DNA of 64,000 bases from an uncultured Chryseobacterium sp. (GTDB taxonomy: Bacteria > Bacteroidota > Bacteroidia > Flavobacteriales > Weeksellaceae): positions 248,001 through 312,000 of the forward strand of contig CAJYLH010000022.1 in NCBI GenBank assembly GCA_913775525.1. The letters are read 5' to 3'. Shown here one piece after another: positions 21,561 to 29,754 of the stretch. The number at the start of each line of letters is the position of its first letter. The first letter of the stretch is position 1. The notes under the pieces are model-generated. The model searched no databases. It saw only the letters and a list, made by a program, of their open reading frames with translations, and had not been told where the DNA came from. The position numbers and the translations under genes are program-made.

Positions 21561-23603
21561 TTATCTTTTATCAATCATCAGAAGAAATGCATACTCCAGG
21601 GCATCTTCTTTCAACGATTCAAATCTTCCGCTTGCCCCGCCGTGTCCCGCACTCATATCAGTCTTGAAGATCAGCATGTGATCGTCTGTTTTCAGTTCAC
21701 GCAACCGGGCAACCCATTTGGCCGGTTCCCAGTACTGAACCTGCGAATCATGAAGGCCTGTAGTGATCAGCATGTGCGGATAATCTTTGGCTTCTACATT
21801 ATCATAGGGAGAATAGGATTTTATATAGTCGTAATATTCCCGGTCATTCGGATTTCCCCATTCGTCATATTCCCCGGTAGTCAGCGGTATTGTTTCATCG
21901 AGCATCGTGGTAACCACGTCTACAAACGGAACCTGAGCTACAATCCCATTGAATAGCTGAGGGTCAAAGTTGACCACAGCTCCCATCAGAAGCCCCCCTG
22001 CACTTCCGCCCATGGCATACAGGTGTTTTGAGGAAGTATAGTTTTCACGGATCAGGAATTTTCCTGCATCAATAAAATCGAAGAATGTATTTTTCTTATA
22101 TAGCATTTTTCCTTCTTCGTACCATTCCCTGCCCAGATATTCCCCACCGCGGATGTGTGCGATGGCATAGATAAATCCTCTGTCCAGAAGTGAGAGCCGT
22201 ACATTGGAGAAGCTGGCATCCACCGTATGTCCGTAGCTTCCATAGCCGTACAATAACAAAGGAGTGTCAGCAGATTTTGCCGTATCCTTATGATACACCA
22301 GCGAAACCGGAATTGTGGTTTTGCCATCCCTGGAATCCGCCCATACTCTTTCTGAAATATAATTTTCCGGAGAAAATTTGCCGCCCAGTACTTCCTGTTG
22401 CTTCAGAAGCTGGGTTGTTTTCTCTTTCATATTGTATTCATAGGTAGAGCCTGGCTGGGTGAGGGAAGTATAACCGTAACGGAGTATATCAGTATCAAAT
22501 TCAAGGTTGATTCCGATGTACGCTGTATAGGTAGGATCTGAAAAAGGAAGGTAATAAGATTCGCCTGTTTTTTCGTTAATGATCCTGATCTGCAACAAGC
22601 CCTGCTCCCTCTCCTCAAGAACCAGGTAATCCCGGAAGATTTCGAAACCTTCCAGAAGAACGTTCTCCCTGTGCGGAATAACGTCTACCCAGTGCTCCAT
22701 GCTGCATTGGGTGATCGTAGTTTTTACGATCTTAAAATTAATGGCCTCATCAGCATTCGTAATGATATAGAATTCATCCTCATAATGCTCTACGGAATAT
22801 TCAAGGTCATCTATCCTTGGCTGTATAACGGTCCAGTCTGCGAAAACATCATCAGAAGGGATAAAGCGGTGTTCATCTGAAATCGTACTGGAGCTTGCTA
22901 TGAAAATGTATTTCAGGGATTTTGTTTTGAATACATTTACGTCAAACGTATCATCTTCTTCGTGAAAGATCAATACATCTTCTGAAGGGTCCGTCCCAAG
23001 CTGGTGCCTGTAGACCTGAAAAGCACGGAGGTTCGTGTCTTTCCTGATGTAGAATACATGTCTGTTATCATTGGCCCAGACCGCTTTACCGGTCGTATTC
23101 GGAATTTTATCGGGAAGGATTTCCCCGGTTTCCAGATTTTTGAAGTTGATGGTGTAGATCCTTCTTCCGATATTGTCAGCGGAAAAGGAAGCCAGACGGT
23201 TATCCGGGCTTACGGCCACACTTCCTACCTCGAAAAAGTTTTCTCCTTCGGCCAGTATGTTTACATCTACAATGATTTCTTCCGGCTTATCCAGGCTGTG
23301 CTGTTTCCGGCAGAAAATAGGGTATTCCTTGCCTTCTTCGTATCGTACGATATACCAGTACCCGTTAAAAAAATAAGGAAGCGACTCATCGTCCTTTTTA
23401 TAGCGGGATTTCATCTCCTCAAACAACTCTTCCTGAAGTTCTTCTGTATCCTTCATGATGAAGTCTGCGTAGGAATTTTCTTCTTCAAGATAGCGTATGA
23501 CTTCAGGGTTTTCCCTTTCGTTGAGCCAGAAGTAAGGATCCATTCTCTGATCCCCGTGAATTTCAAGTGTCTTTTCTATTTTTTTTGCCTGTGGAGCTTT
23601 CAT
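21561..23603 (-). CDS. ptrB: S9A oligopeptidase B-like prolyl oligopeptidase
   Basis: This 680-residue serine peptidase cleaves short peptides in the cytoplasm, in this family after basic residues. A beta-propeller occupies about residues 1-400 and an alpha/beta-hydrolase domain the rest. The triad is Ser534 (GGSAGGLL), Asp619 (GLHDSQVQYW) and His654 (SAGHGGASGRF). YGYGSYG and AHIRGG are standard S9A motifs. DPYFWLNERENPEV at the N-terminus also matches oligopeptidase B. No signal peptide. A -7 box TAAATTTG lies 18 bases upstream, directly behind the terminator of hemD. Expression is probably independent. Confidence 0.88.
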   Translation of the reverse strand: MKAPQAKKIEKTLEIHGDQRMDPYFWLNERENPEVIRYLEEENSYADFIMKDTEELQEELFEEMKSRYKKDDESLPYFFNGYWYIVRYEEGKEYPIFCRKQHSLDKPEEIIVDVNILAEGENFFEVGSVAVSPDNRLASFSADNIGRRIYTINFKNLETGEILPDKIPNTTGKAVWANDNRHVFYIRKDTNLRAFQVYRHQLGTDPSEDVLIFHEEDDTFDVNVFKTKSLKYIFIASSSTISDEHRFIPSDDVFADWTVIQPRIDDLEYSVEHYEDEFYIITNADEAINFKIVKTTITQCSMEHWVDVIPHRENVLLEGFEIFRDYLVLEEREQGLLQIRIINEKTGESYYLPFSDPTYTAYIGINLEFDTDILRYGYTSLTQPGSTYEYNMKEKTTQLLKQQEVLGGKFSPENYISERVWADSRDGKTTIPVSLVYHKDTAKSADTPLLLYGYGSYGHTVDASFSNVRLSLLDRGFIYAIAHIRGGEYLGREWYEEGKMLYKKNTFFDFIDAGKFLIRENYTSSKHLYAMGGSAGGLLMGAVVNFDPQLFNGIVAQVPFVDVVTTMLDETIPLTTGEYDEWGNPNDREYYDYIKSYSPYDNVEAKDYPHMLITTGLHDSQVQYWEPAKWVARLRELKTDDHMLIFKTDMSAGHGGASGRFESLKEDALEYAFLLMIDKR

Positions 23604-23621
23604 GCAATATTAAATCTTGTT

Positions 23622-23629
23622 CAAATTTA
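23622..23629 (-). promoter_or_regulatory. -7 box (TAAATTTG) of the oligopeptidase gene
   Basis: TAAATTTG on the minus strand ends 18 bases before the ATG at 23603. It lies just after the hemD terminator. Confidence 0.5.
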
Positions 23630-23632
23630 ACT

Positions 23633-23670
23633 AAAAAAAGCCATCTTTCCTTTTAATGAGAAAGATGGCT
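23633..23670 (-). terminator. Terminator of hemD
   Basis: AGCCATCTTTC (23639-23649) pairs with GAAAGATGGCT (23660-23670). On the minus strand the stem is followed by seven T. Confidence 0.85.
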
Positions 23671-23693
23671 GCTGAATATTTTGACTTTAAGAA

Positions 23694-24437
23694 CTACTTA
23701 TGCAGTGCCTTAATGTATTTTTCAAGAGCCATGGTCATGGATGGTGTTTCCTTGGTAGGAGCCATCAGATCTACTTTTAGTCCTGCATCTTCCGCAGCGG
23801 CTAGAGTAGTGTTCCCAAAAACGCCGATCTTGGTTTCCTCCTGTTTGAAATCCGGGAAATTCTGCTGTAAAGACTTGATGCCCTGTGGGCTGAAGAAAAT
23901 AAGCATGTCATATTCCTTGATGTCGATATCGGTAAGATTGCTGCAAACGGTTCTGTACATGATGGCGCGTGTCCAGTTGACATTGGCGGCATCAAGTGTT
24001 TTTACGATATCCGGACTCAGTACATCAGAAGAAGGGAGGAGGTATTTTTCCGTCGGGAACTTTTTAAAGAGGGGTAAAAGATCTGAGAAGTTTTTCTCCC
24101 CGAAGCTGATTTTTCTTTTGCGGTATACAATGTGCTTCTGAAGGTAGTTGGCAATGGCCTCGGACTGGCAGATGTATCTCATGGTATCCGGTACCGCAAA
24201 ACGAAGTTCTTCAGCAAGCCTGAAGTAGTGATCAATCGCATTTTTGCTGGTGAAAATAATCCCTGTGTACTGCGTTAGATCAATCTTTTGTGTTCTAAGT
24301 TCTTTATTGTCAACTCCTTCTACGTGGATAAACGGGCGGAAATCAATTTTTATTTTTTCCTTCTTTGCAATATCCAGGTATGGAGATGACTCACTCGGCG
24401 CTGGTTGAGAGACCAATATAGACTTTATTCTCATCAT
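23694..24437 (-). CDS. hemD: Uroporphyrinogen-III synthase
   Basis: The 247-residue product closes hydroxymethylbilane to uroporphyrinogen III in heme synthesis. HemD is poorly conserved, and the call rests on scattered features: KSILVSQPAP at the start, TGIIFTSKNAIDHYFRLAEE (the usual SxNAV-type helix), a central KYLLPSSDVLS segment, and FFSPQGIKSLQQNFP with GVFGNTTLAAAEDAGL near the end. Length fits. It follows the DUF4271 gene by under 10 bases, the same order seen in other Flavobacteriia, so the two are co-transcribed. Confidence 0.82.
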   Translation of the reverse strand: MMRIKSILVSQPAPSESSPYLDIAKKEKIKIDFRPFIHVEGVDNKELRTQKIDLTQYTGIIFTSKNAIDHYFRLAEELRFAVPDTMRYICQSEAIANYLQKHIVYRKRKISFGEKNFSDLLPLFKKFPTEKYLLPSSDVLSPDIVKTLDAANVNWTRAIMYRTVCSNLTDIDIKEYDMLIFFSPQGIKSLQQNFPDFKQEETKIGVFGNTTLAAAEDAGLKVDLMAPTKETPSMTMALEKYIKALHK

Positions 24438-24446
24438 TGACTTTTA

Positions 24447-25115
24447 TTAAAAAAATAATAATTTCCAAAGCAGCAATAGTGGTGTGATTTGGAGGGTGCA
24501 AATATACAAAAATTTATAATACCATTTTTGCGGCAAAATGTTGTTTCTGTGAAATAAATAGAAAAAAATCTTGAAAATAAACACAAATAAGAAGAATACC
24601 AGGTAATAAAAAAACAATTGATGTCTGTCTACCGGGAAGTAATAATGGGTGATGCAGAGGATAATGAGAATAAAAGACAGGATGAAATAAAATTTGGTAG
24701 CTGTGAAATAAAATACAGGCCATTTTTTTCCGTCTCCCGTACTATGGTAGAACATAAAGCCCAGCGCTGATTTCGACAGGTAAAAAAATGTTACCACCAA
24801 TAAGGTATACCCAAACTTATTCAGCTGGAACCCGGAAACCTGAATATCCGAAATGAATTTCGGAACCGTGGGTATGGTTTGCGATATAAGAGCAGCGAGC
24901 GTCAGGGTGGTGATGCAGGAAGTGATGATCCAGCTGGGAAGGTTATTGCTGGCGTCAAAATACTTCTGAAGCAGAAAGTCCCTCAGGCTGGCTTCCCTTT
25001 CCACGATGTTCATCATAAAAAGATATAAAAAAATGCAGCCTAACAATATAAAGATGACCCAGTCGTTATTCTCAGGGATTCTTACGTGATTTACAAAATT
25101 TTGTGGTGATGGCAA
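24447..25115 (-). CDS. DUF4271 multi-pass membrane protein
   Basis: The protein has about six hydrophobic segments (IFILLGCIFLYLFMM, ITSCITTLTLAALI, FGYTLLVVTFFYLS, FILSFILIILCI, LVFFLFVFIFKIFF, LQITPLLLLWKLLF). The longest frame begins at 25223. It would overlap the divergent glycosyltransferase start and its promoter, and its first 36 residues look like read-through. I therefore take TTG at 25115, which gives a start just before RIPENNDWVIF. DUF4271 has no known biochemical role. It lies immediately before hemD in one operon. The start is a reasoned choice, not certain. Confidence 0.7.
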   Translation of the reverse strand: MPSPQNFVNHVRIPENNDWVIFILLGCIFLYLFMMNIVEREASLRDFLLQKYFDASNNLPSWIITSCITTLTLAALISQTIPTVPKFISDIQVSGFQLNKFGYTLLVVTFFYLSKSALGFMFYHSTGDGKKWPVFYFTATKFYFILSFILIILCITHYYFPVDRHQLFFYYLVFFLFVFIFKIFFYLFHRNNILPQKWYYKFLYICTLQITPLLLLWKLLFF

Positions 25116-25174
25116 AGGATATTTTTTTGCAAAATTATAGATTATTTTGTATAAAATAAAAAGGTTAAATAAAC

Positions 25175-25182
25175 TATCTTTG
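25175..25182 (+). promoter_or_regulatory. -7 box (TATCTTTG) of the glycosyltransferase operon
   Basis: TATCTTTG fits TAnnTTTG and ends 9 bases before the ATG at 25192. This indicates a very short leader and rules out the in-frame start at 25147, which lies upstream of it. Confidence 0.6.
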
Positions 25183-25191
25183 CAAACTGAA

Positions 25192-25908
25192 ATGAAAAAA
25201 CTGGTCATCATTCCAACGTACAACGAAAAGGAAAATATTGAAAATATTATTTCCGCAGTTTTCGCATTGGAAGACGGCTTTCATGTTCTGGTGGTGGACG
25301 ATTCTTCTCCTGACGGGACTGCCGGTATTGTAAAGGAGCTGCAAAAAGAATTTCCCCATGACCTACACCTTTCTGTACGGCATATTAAGGACGGCCTGGG
25401 AAAAGCTTATATCCATGGCTTTCATTGGGCTATTCAGAACGGATATGATTATATCTTTGAGATGGATGCAGATTTTTCCCATGACCCGAAAGACCTTCCG
25501 AGGCTATATGAAGCCTGCCTGAATGCCGATATGGCTATCGGTTCCCGGTATTCCAAAGGAGTGAATGTCGTTAACTGGCCGATGGGGCGTGTATTATTAT
25601 CGTATTTCGCTTCCCGCTATGTCAGGTTTATTTTAGGACTGCCAATTCATGATACCACAGCAGGTTTTGTTTGCTTTTCAAGAAAGGTTCTGGAAGAAAT
25701 AGGGCTGGAGAATGTGAAGCTGAAGGGCTATGGCTTCCAGATTGAAATGAAGTTCCGGGCTTTTAAAAAGAATTTCAGGATCGTGGAGGTGCCTATTATT
25801 TTTACCAACAGGATTCTCGGGGAAAGCAAGATGAATGGCGGGATCATTCATGAAGCGGTTTTCGGAGTACTCAATTTAAAGTGGAAATCCATGATCAACA
25901 GATTATGA
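25192..25908 (+). CDS. Polyprenol monophosphomannose synthase-like GT2 glycosyltransferase
   Basis: It is a family 2 glycosyltransferase of the DPM1 type, 238 residues. KKLVIIPTYNEKENIENII binds the nucleotide sugar, VVDDSSPDGT and EMDADFSHDP hold the acidic metal/donor site, and SKGVNVVNWPMGR and GYGFQIEMKFR are conserved in the family. It lacks the C-terminal membrane domain, so it acts at the cytoplasmic membrane face on a polyprenyl phosphate. The ATG at 25192 is chosen because a -7 box lies just upstream. Its stop overlaps the next ATG (ATGA at 25905-25908), so translation is coupled to the DUF4296 lipoprotein. Confidence 0.88.
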   Translation: MKKLVIIPTYNEKENIENIISAVFALEDGFHVLVVDDSSPDGTAGIVKELQKEFPHDLHLSVRHIKDGLGKAYIHGFHWAIQNGYDYIFEMDADFSHDPKDLPRLYEACLNADMAIGSRYSKGVNVVNWPMGRVLLSYFASRYVRFILGLPIHDTTAGFVCFSRKVLEEIGLENVKLKGYGFQIEMKFRAFKKNFRIVEVPIIFTNRILGESKMNGGIIHEAVFGVLNLKWKSMINRL

Positions 25909-26276
25909 AAAAGCTGGTTTTCTTTTTTGTTTTAATGAGCATGCTGCTGGCTTGCAGCGGTTATATGGATAAGCCTGAAAACCTCATTCCTAAAGACCGA
26001 ATGGCGGAAATCATGGCGGATATGGCCATCAATGACCAGGCAACCTTTGTATACCCCAACAGCAATCTTGAGGCAGGCACCAGGTTTGTGCTTAAATCGC
26101 ACCAGGTAAAACCGGCTGATTTTGTGGAAAGTTTCAAATACTACACCATTAATCAGCAAATGAAAGGGATTGCGGATGATGCCCAGAAAATACTGCTGGA
26201 TAAAGATCCCAAAGCAGAAAAATATATACAGAATAAGCTGAAGCAAACCGGAAATGTGCCGGCTTTTGCAAGATAA
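25905..26276 (+). CDS. DUF4296 lipoprotein
   Basis: The N-terminus MKKLVFFFVLMSMLLAC ends in a lipobox cysteine (LLAC). The remaining 105 residues are mostly helical with the DUF4296 pattern: PENLIPKDRMAEIMADMAINDQA, then LKSHQVKPADFVESFKYYTIN. A more upstream start at 25881 would lack the signal sequence and was rejected. Function is unknown. It overlaps the glycosyltransferase stop by 4 bases and stands 51 bases before tgt, within a likely four-gene operon. Confidence 0.8.
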   Translation: MKKLVFFFVLMSMLLACSGYMDKPENLIPKDRMAEIMADMAINDQATFVYPNSNLEAGTRFVLKSHQVKPADFVESFKYYTINQQMKGIADDAQKILLDKDPKAEKYIQNKLKQTGNVPAFAR

Positions 26277-26327
26277 TGACGGTGCAGGACCTGTACTGAT
26301 GATGAAGATGAATCAAAAAGCATACGA

Positions 26328-27458
26328 ATGAATTTTTTTACCATACATAAAACCTCTGAAGGTAAGGCCAGGGCAGGAGAAATCACCACGGATCACGGGG
26401 TGGTTCAGACACCGATTTTCATGCCGGTAGGAACTGTGGCCAGTGTAAAGACCGTTCATCAGAGAGAATTAAAAGAAGATATCAAAGCACAGATTATTCT
26501 GGGCAATACCTACCACCTTTACCTTCGTCCGGGAATGGATGTTATGCAAAAGGCGGGCGGGCTGCATAAGTTCATGAACTGGGACAAACCTATCCTTACC
26601 GATTCCGGAGGATTCCAGGTGTTTTCCCTTGCAGATACCCGTAAAATGACGGAAGAAGGAGCGCGTTTCAAATCTCATATCGATGGAAGTTACCATATGT
26701 TTTCCCCGGAAAGGTCTATGGAGATCCAGAGGCAGATCGGAGCCGATATTTTTATGGCTTTCGATGAATGTACGCCATACCCGTGTGAGTACAACCAGGC
26801 TAAGACTTCTATGGAGCTTACCCACCGTTGGCTTAAAAGATGTATCGACTGGACAGAGCAGAATCCTGAGCTGTACGGGTATAAACAAAGACTTTTCCCG
26901 ATTGTTCAGGGGTCAACCTATTCCGACCTGAGAAAAATTTCTGCCGAAGTGATTTCCGAAGCAGGAGCAGAAGGAAATGCCATCGGAGGACTGTCTGTAG
27001 GAGAACCTGAAGAGGAAATGTACAGGATTACCGATGAGGTAACGGATATTCTTCCTAAAGAAAAACCAAGGTACCTGATGGGAGTTGGTACTCCATGGAA
27101 TATTTTGGAATCCATCGGGTTGGGGATTGATATGATGGATTGCGTAATGCCTACCCGGAATGCAAGAAACGGGATGATCTTTACCTGGAAAGGTGTTGTG
27201 AACCTTAAAAATGAAAAGTGGAAAGACGACTTCTCTCCGCTGGATGAGTTCGGGACCAGTTTTGTAGATCAGGAATATTCAAAGGCTTACGTAAGGCACC
27301 TCTTTGTATCCAAAGAATACCTGGGCAAGCAGATTGCCTCTATTCATAATCTGGCATTTTACCTGGATCTGGTAAAAGTAGCCCGGGAACATATTGTAGC
27401 AGGAGATTTCTATGAATGGAAAAAATCCGTTCTTCCTGTTCTGAGACAAAGACTGTAA
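26328..27458 (+). CDS. tgt: Queuine tRNA-ribosyltransferase lacking zinc cysteines
   Basis: The enzyme exchanges guanine-34 for preQ1 in tRNAs for Asp, Asn, His and Tyr. It is 376 residues long. LTDSGGFQVFSLAD carries the conserved Asp and substrate pocket, MAFDECTPYP is standard, and GVGTPWNILESIGLGIDMMDCVMPTRNARNG includes the second nucleophile Asp. After PLDEF, where other bacteria have CxCxxC zinc ligands, this protein reads GTSFVDQEYSKAYVRHLF with no cysteine. Fold and activity can still be expected, as similar forms occur in Bacteroidota from memory. It belongs to the glycosyltransferase-DUF4296-tgt-permease operon. Confidence 0.93.
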   Translation: MNFFTIHKTSEGKARAGEITTDHGVVQTPIFMPVGTVASVKTVHQRELKEDIKAQIILGNTYHLYLRPGMDVMQKAGGLHKFMNWDKPILTDSGGFQVFSLADTRKMTEEGARFKSHIDGSYHMFSPERSMEIQRQIGADIFMAFDECTPYPCEYNQAKTSMELTHRWLKRCIDWTEQNPELYGYKQRLFPIVQGSTYSDLRKISAEVISEAGAEGNAIGGLSVGEPEEEMYRITDEVTDILPKEKPRYLMGVGTPWNILESIGLGIDMMDCVMPTRNARNGMIFTWKGVVNLKNEKWKDDFSPLDEFGTSFVDQEYSKAYVRHLFVSKEYLGKQIASIHNLAFYLDLVKVAREHIVAGDFYEWKKSVLPVLRQRL

Positions 27459-27461
27459 GGC

Positions 27462-28574
27462 ATGCTTAAAATTGTAGACAGATATATCATTAAAAAATAC
27501 CTTGGGACCTTCAGTTTCATGCTGATATTGCTGTCTGTGGTCGTTCTGGTCATTGATGTTCAGCAGAAAATCCCCAGGATAGAAAATGCACGGGCTTTGG
27601 ATCCGAAACTGGATCTGAACTATTTCCTGATCCATTTCTATCCTTTCTGGATCATCAACCTGGTGATGACTTTCCTGTCTATCCTTGTCTTTATCTCCGT
27701 CATCTATTTCACCTCAAGGATGGCCAACAATACGGAGATCGTTGCCGTGATCAGCAGTGGGGCAAGCTTCCACCGCTTTGCAAGGCCGTATCTCATTACA
27801 TCCCTTTTTATCGCATTGCTTTCGCTTCTGGTGAATCATTTTGTGCTTCCCTGGGCCAATATCAAGAAAAACCAGCTGGAGGCCTACACTTATAACTCGA
27901 CCAATAAAGAAAAAGTTTTGGGTACCGCACCGGTTTCCGCGCAGCTGAACCGTATGGAATATATCTTTATCAATTCCTGGAATAAACGTGAAAAAAGAGG
28001 TTCCGGCTTCGTGTTCCAGAAGTTTGATAAAAACCGGAAGATGACCTATGAACTGAAAGCTAATGATGTCTATTGGGACAATGCTAAAAAGCAGTTTGTG
28101 CTGAATGGTTTTGTTGAGAAAACAATCAATAAGGATGACAGTGAAAAGCTGAACAGCGGCTTTGACCTGAAGAAAAGTTACGGACATGATCCGGAAGAAT
28201 TGTTTCCCAATGAACTCTTAGGGCAGAACAAGACTACTCCTGAGCTTCTGAAATTCATCCGCAGAGAAAAAGAAAAAGGGAACAGCAACCTGAATGCCCA
28301 CCTGAACGAGCTGTATCAGCGTACTTCAATGCCGGTTTCCGTAGTTATTCTTACGTTCCTGGCACTGTCACTTTCCTCACAGAAAAAACGGGGCGGTTTG
28401 GGAATTAACCTTGCACTGGGGATTTCACTGGCATTTATCTTTGTTTTTTCATTTGAGGCTTTAAAGGTCGTGTCTGAAAACAAAAGCATGTCCCCTGCGC
28501 TGGCGATGTGGTTCCCGAATATGATCTTCTTCCCGATCGCGGCCTACCTGTATTTCAAAAGAGCCAATCAGTAA
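27462..28574 (+). CDS. LptF/LptG-family (YjgP/YjgQ) permease
   Basis: The 370-residue protein has the 3+3 membrane helix arrangement: helices near 15-34, 55-82 and 100-123, a large periplasmic domain (about 130-270), then helices at 284-302, 309-330 and 341-365. RYIIKKYLGTFSFMLILLS at the start and KRGGLGINLALGIS late match YjgP/YjgQ. These permeases form the LPS export complex with LptB. It starts 3 bases after tgt and its 3' end overlaps convergent birA by 7 bases. Whether it is LptF or LptG cannot be told. Confidence 0.88.
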   Translation: MLKIVDRYIIKKYLGTFSFMLILLSVVVLVIDVQQKIPRIENARALDPKLDLNYFLIHFYPFWIINLVMTFLSILVFISVIYFTSRMANNTEIVAVISSGASFHRFARPYLITSLFIALLSLLVNHFVLPWANIKKNQLEAYTYNSTNKEKVLGTAPVSAQLNRMEYIFINSWNKREKRGSGFVFQKFDKNRKMTYELKANDVYWDNAKKQFVLNGFVEKTINKDDSEKLNSGFDLKKSYGHDPEELFPNELLGQNKTTPELLKFIRREKEKGNSNLNAHLNELYQRTSMPVSVVILTFLALSLSSQKKRGGLGINLALGISLAFIFVFSFEALKVVSENKSMSPALAMWFPNMIFFPIAAYLYFKRANQ

Positions 28575-29284
28575 AGAAGTTTTACTTCTTTATGGTAAAA
28601 AGACTGTAAGCCGGTTTTTTCAAGTTCAATCCATAAGGAGCCGTGTTCATCGGCATAACGGATGATGCCATTTTGGCGTTCTTTTTCAATTTCAAAAACG
28701 GATATTTCATTCCTGCGGAATAAATGGGCGTTGAAGTCTTCCAGGATTTCCCGTGCAGAAGGAGGATGCATCAGGTTTTCTGTAAGGAACCGGTGCAGCT
28801 GATAGGTAAATGCGTCCAGTTCAAAATGATTTCCGGTCTGCGTCAGAAGAGAGCCGGCAGTGGAAATATCTTCAAAAGTGTCCTGCAGCACATTAAAGCC
28901 TGCCCCGATGATGTAATAATTATTCTGGTTAATTTTCTTCTTTTCGATTAAAATCCCGACGATTTTCTTACCTTTAAGGATGATGTCATTGGGCCATTTT
29001 ATTGTAACGGGTAATCCGGTCAGATTGGCAAGGAATGACCTGATAAGGCCTGCGGTATAATAATTGAATAAACTATCCGGGAGCCTGAAATTCGAGACGC
29101 GCGCCGCCAAAGTGTATGCTACATTCTGTCCGGCCGCTGATGTCCAGCGGTTTCCATACTGACCGCGGCCCTGAGTCTGGTTGAAAGTATGCAGGCCGAT
29201 AAAATCTGCATTTTCATAAAGTAAAAATCCGGGAATTTCGTCATTAGTAGAAGAACATTCTTTCAGATAAAACAGTTCGCTCAT
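28568..29284 (-). CDS. birA: Biotin--[acetyl-CoA-carboxylase] ligase
   Basis: This enzyme attaches biotin to the carboxyl carrier protein of acetyl-CoA carboxylase. It is 238 residues, without the N-terminal helix-turn-helix of the repressor form, so it is a monofunctional ligase. Motifs are STNDEI, TQGRGQYGNRWTSAAGQN (the adenylate-binding GRGxxG-type loop) and IKWPNDIILKGKKIVGILIE with the catalytic Lys. The 3' end overlaps the permease gene. It is divergent from rsfS with an 87-base spacer. Confidence 0.92.
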   Translation of the reverse strand: MSELFYLKECSSTNDEIPGFLLYENADFIGLHTFNQTQGRGQYGNRWTSAAGQNVAYTLAARVSNFRLPDSLFNYYTAGLIRSFLANLTGLPVTIKWPNDIILKGKKIVGILIEKKKINQNNYYIIGAGFNVLQDTFEDISTAGSLLTQTGNHFELDAFTYQLHRFLTENLMHPPSAREILEDFNAHLFRRNEISVFEIEKERQNGIIRYADEHGSLWIELEKTGLQSFYHKEVKLLY

Positions 29285-29343
29285 TTAAGAAAACTTTAAG
29301 ATTTTCCAGGGCTAAAAGTAAGGCTAAAGTAAAGAAAAAACAA

Positions 29344-29351
29344 TAAATTTG
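29344..29351 (+). promoter_or_regulatory. -7 box (TAAATTTG) of rsfS
   Basis: TAAATTTG fits TAnnTTTG and ends 20 bases before the rsfS ATG. No well-placed TTG was found upstream. Confidence 0.5.
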
Positions 29352-29371
29352 CAGATTATAGTATTTTTTTA

Positions 29372-29740
29372 ATGAATAAAACAGCAGAAAAGCAGCAATT
29401 ACTAGATAAAATCGTTGAGGCATTACAGGATGTAAAGGGTGAAGACATTATGATCTTTGATCTTTCAAATATTGAAAACTCGGTGGCGGAAACCTTTATC
29501 ATCTGTAGCGGAAACTCAAACACACAGGTTTCTGCATTAGCAGGAAGTGTGGAGAAAAAAGTAAGAAATGACTTAAAAGACAGACCTTGGCATGTGGAAG
29601 GTACCGAAAACTCTATGTGGGTGCTGGTAGACTATGTGTCTGTAGTGGTTCATATTTTCCAGAAGGAAGTGAGGGCATACTATGATATTGAGGAACTTTG
29701 GGGTGATGCAGCCATCACAAAAATCGAAAATGAATATTAA
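29372..29740 (+). CDS. rsfS: Ribosomal silencing factor
   Basis: RsfS binds ribosomal protein uL14 and blocks subunit joining under poor growth. The 122-residue protein has the Iojap signature: LDKIVEALQDVKGEDIMIFDLSNIE, then IICSGNSNTQVSALAGSVEKKV and WVLVDYVSVVVHIF, closing YYDIEELWGDA. It stands 14 bases before ftsH, so both are on one transcript. It begins a conserved block rsfS-ftsH-LUD-cdsA-psd in this lineage. Confidence 0.95.
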   Translation: MNKTAEKQQLLDKIVEALQDVKGEDIMIFDLSNIENSVAETFIICSGNSNTQVSALAGSVEKKVRNDLKDRPWHVEGTENSMWVLVDYVSVVVHIFQKEVRAYYDIEELWGDAAITKIENEY

Positions 29741-29754
29741 TTTAAAAAAGGTAA

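Noticed and set aside
23004..23630. 208-codon plus-strand frame within the oligopeptidase gene
   Set aside because: It is antisense to the propeller domain of a real peptidase and carries no recognisable domain.
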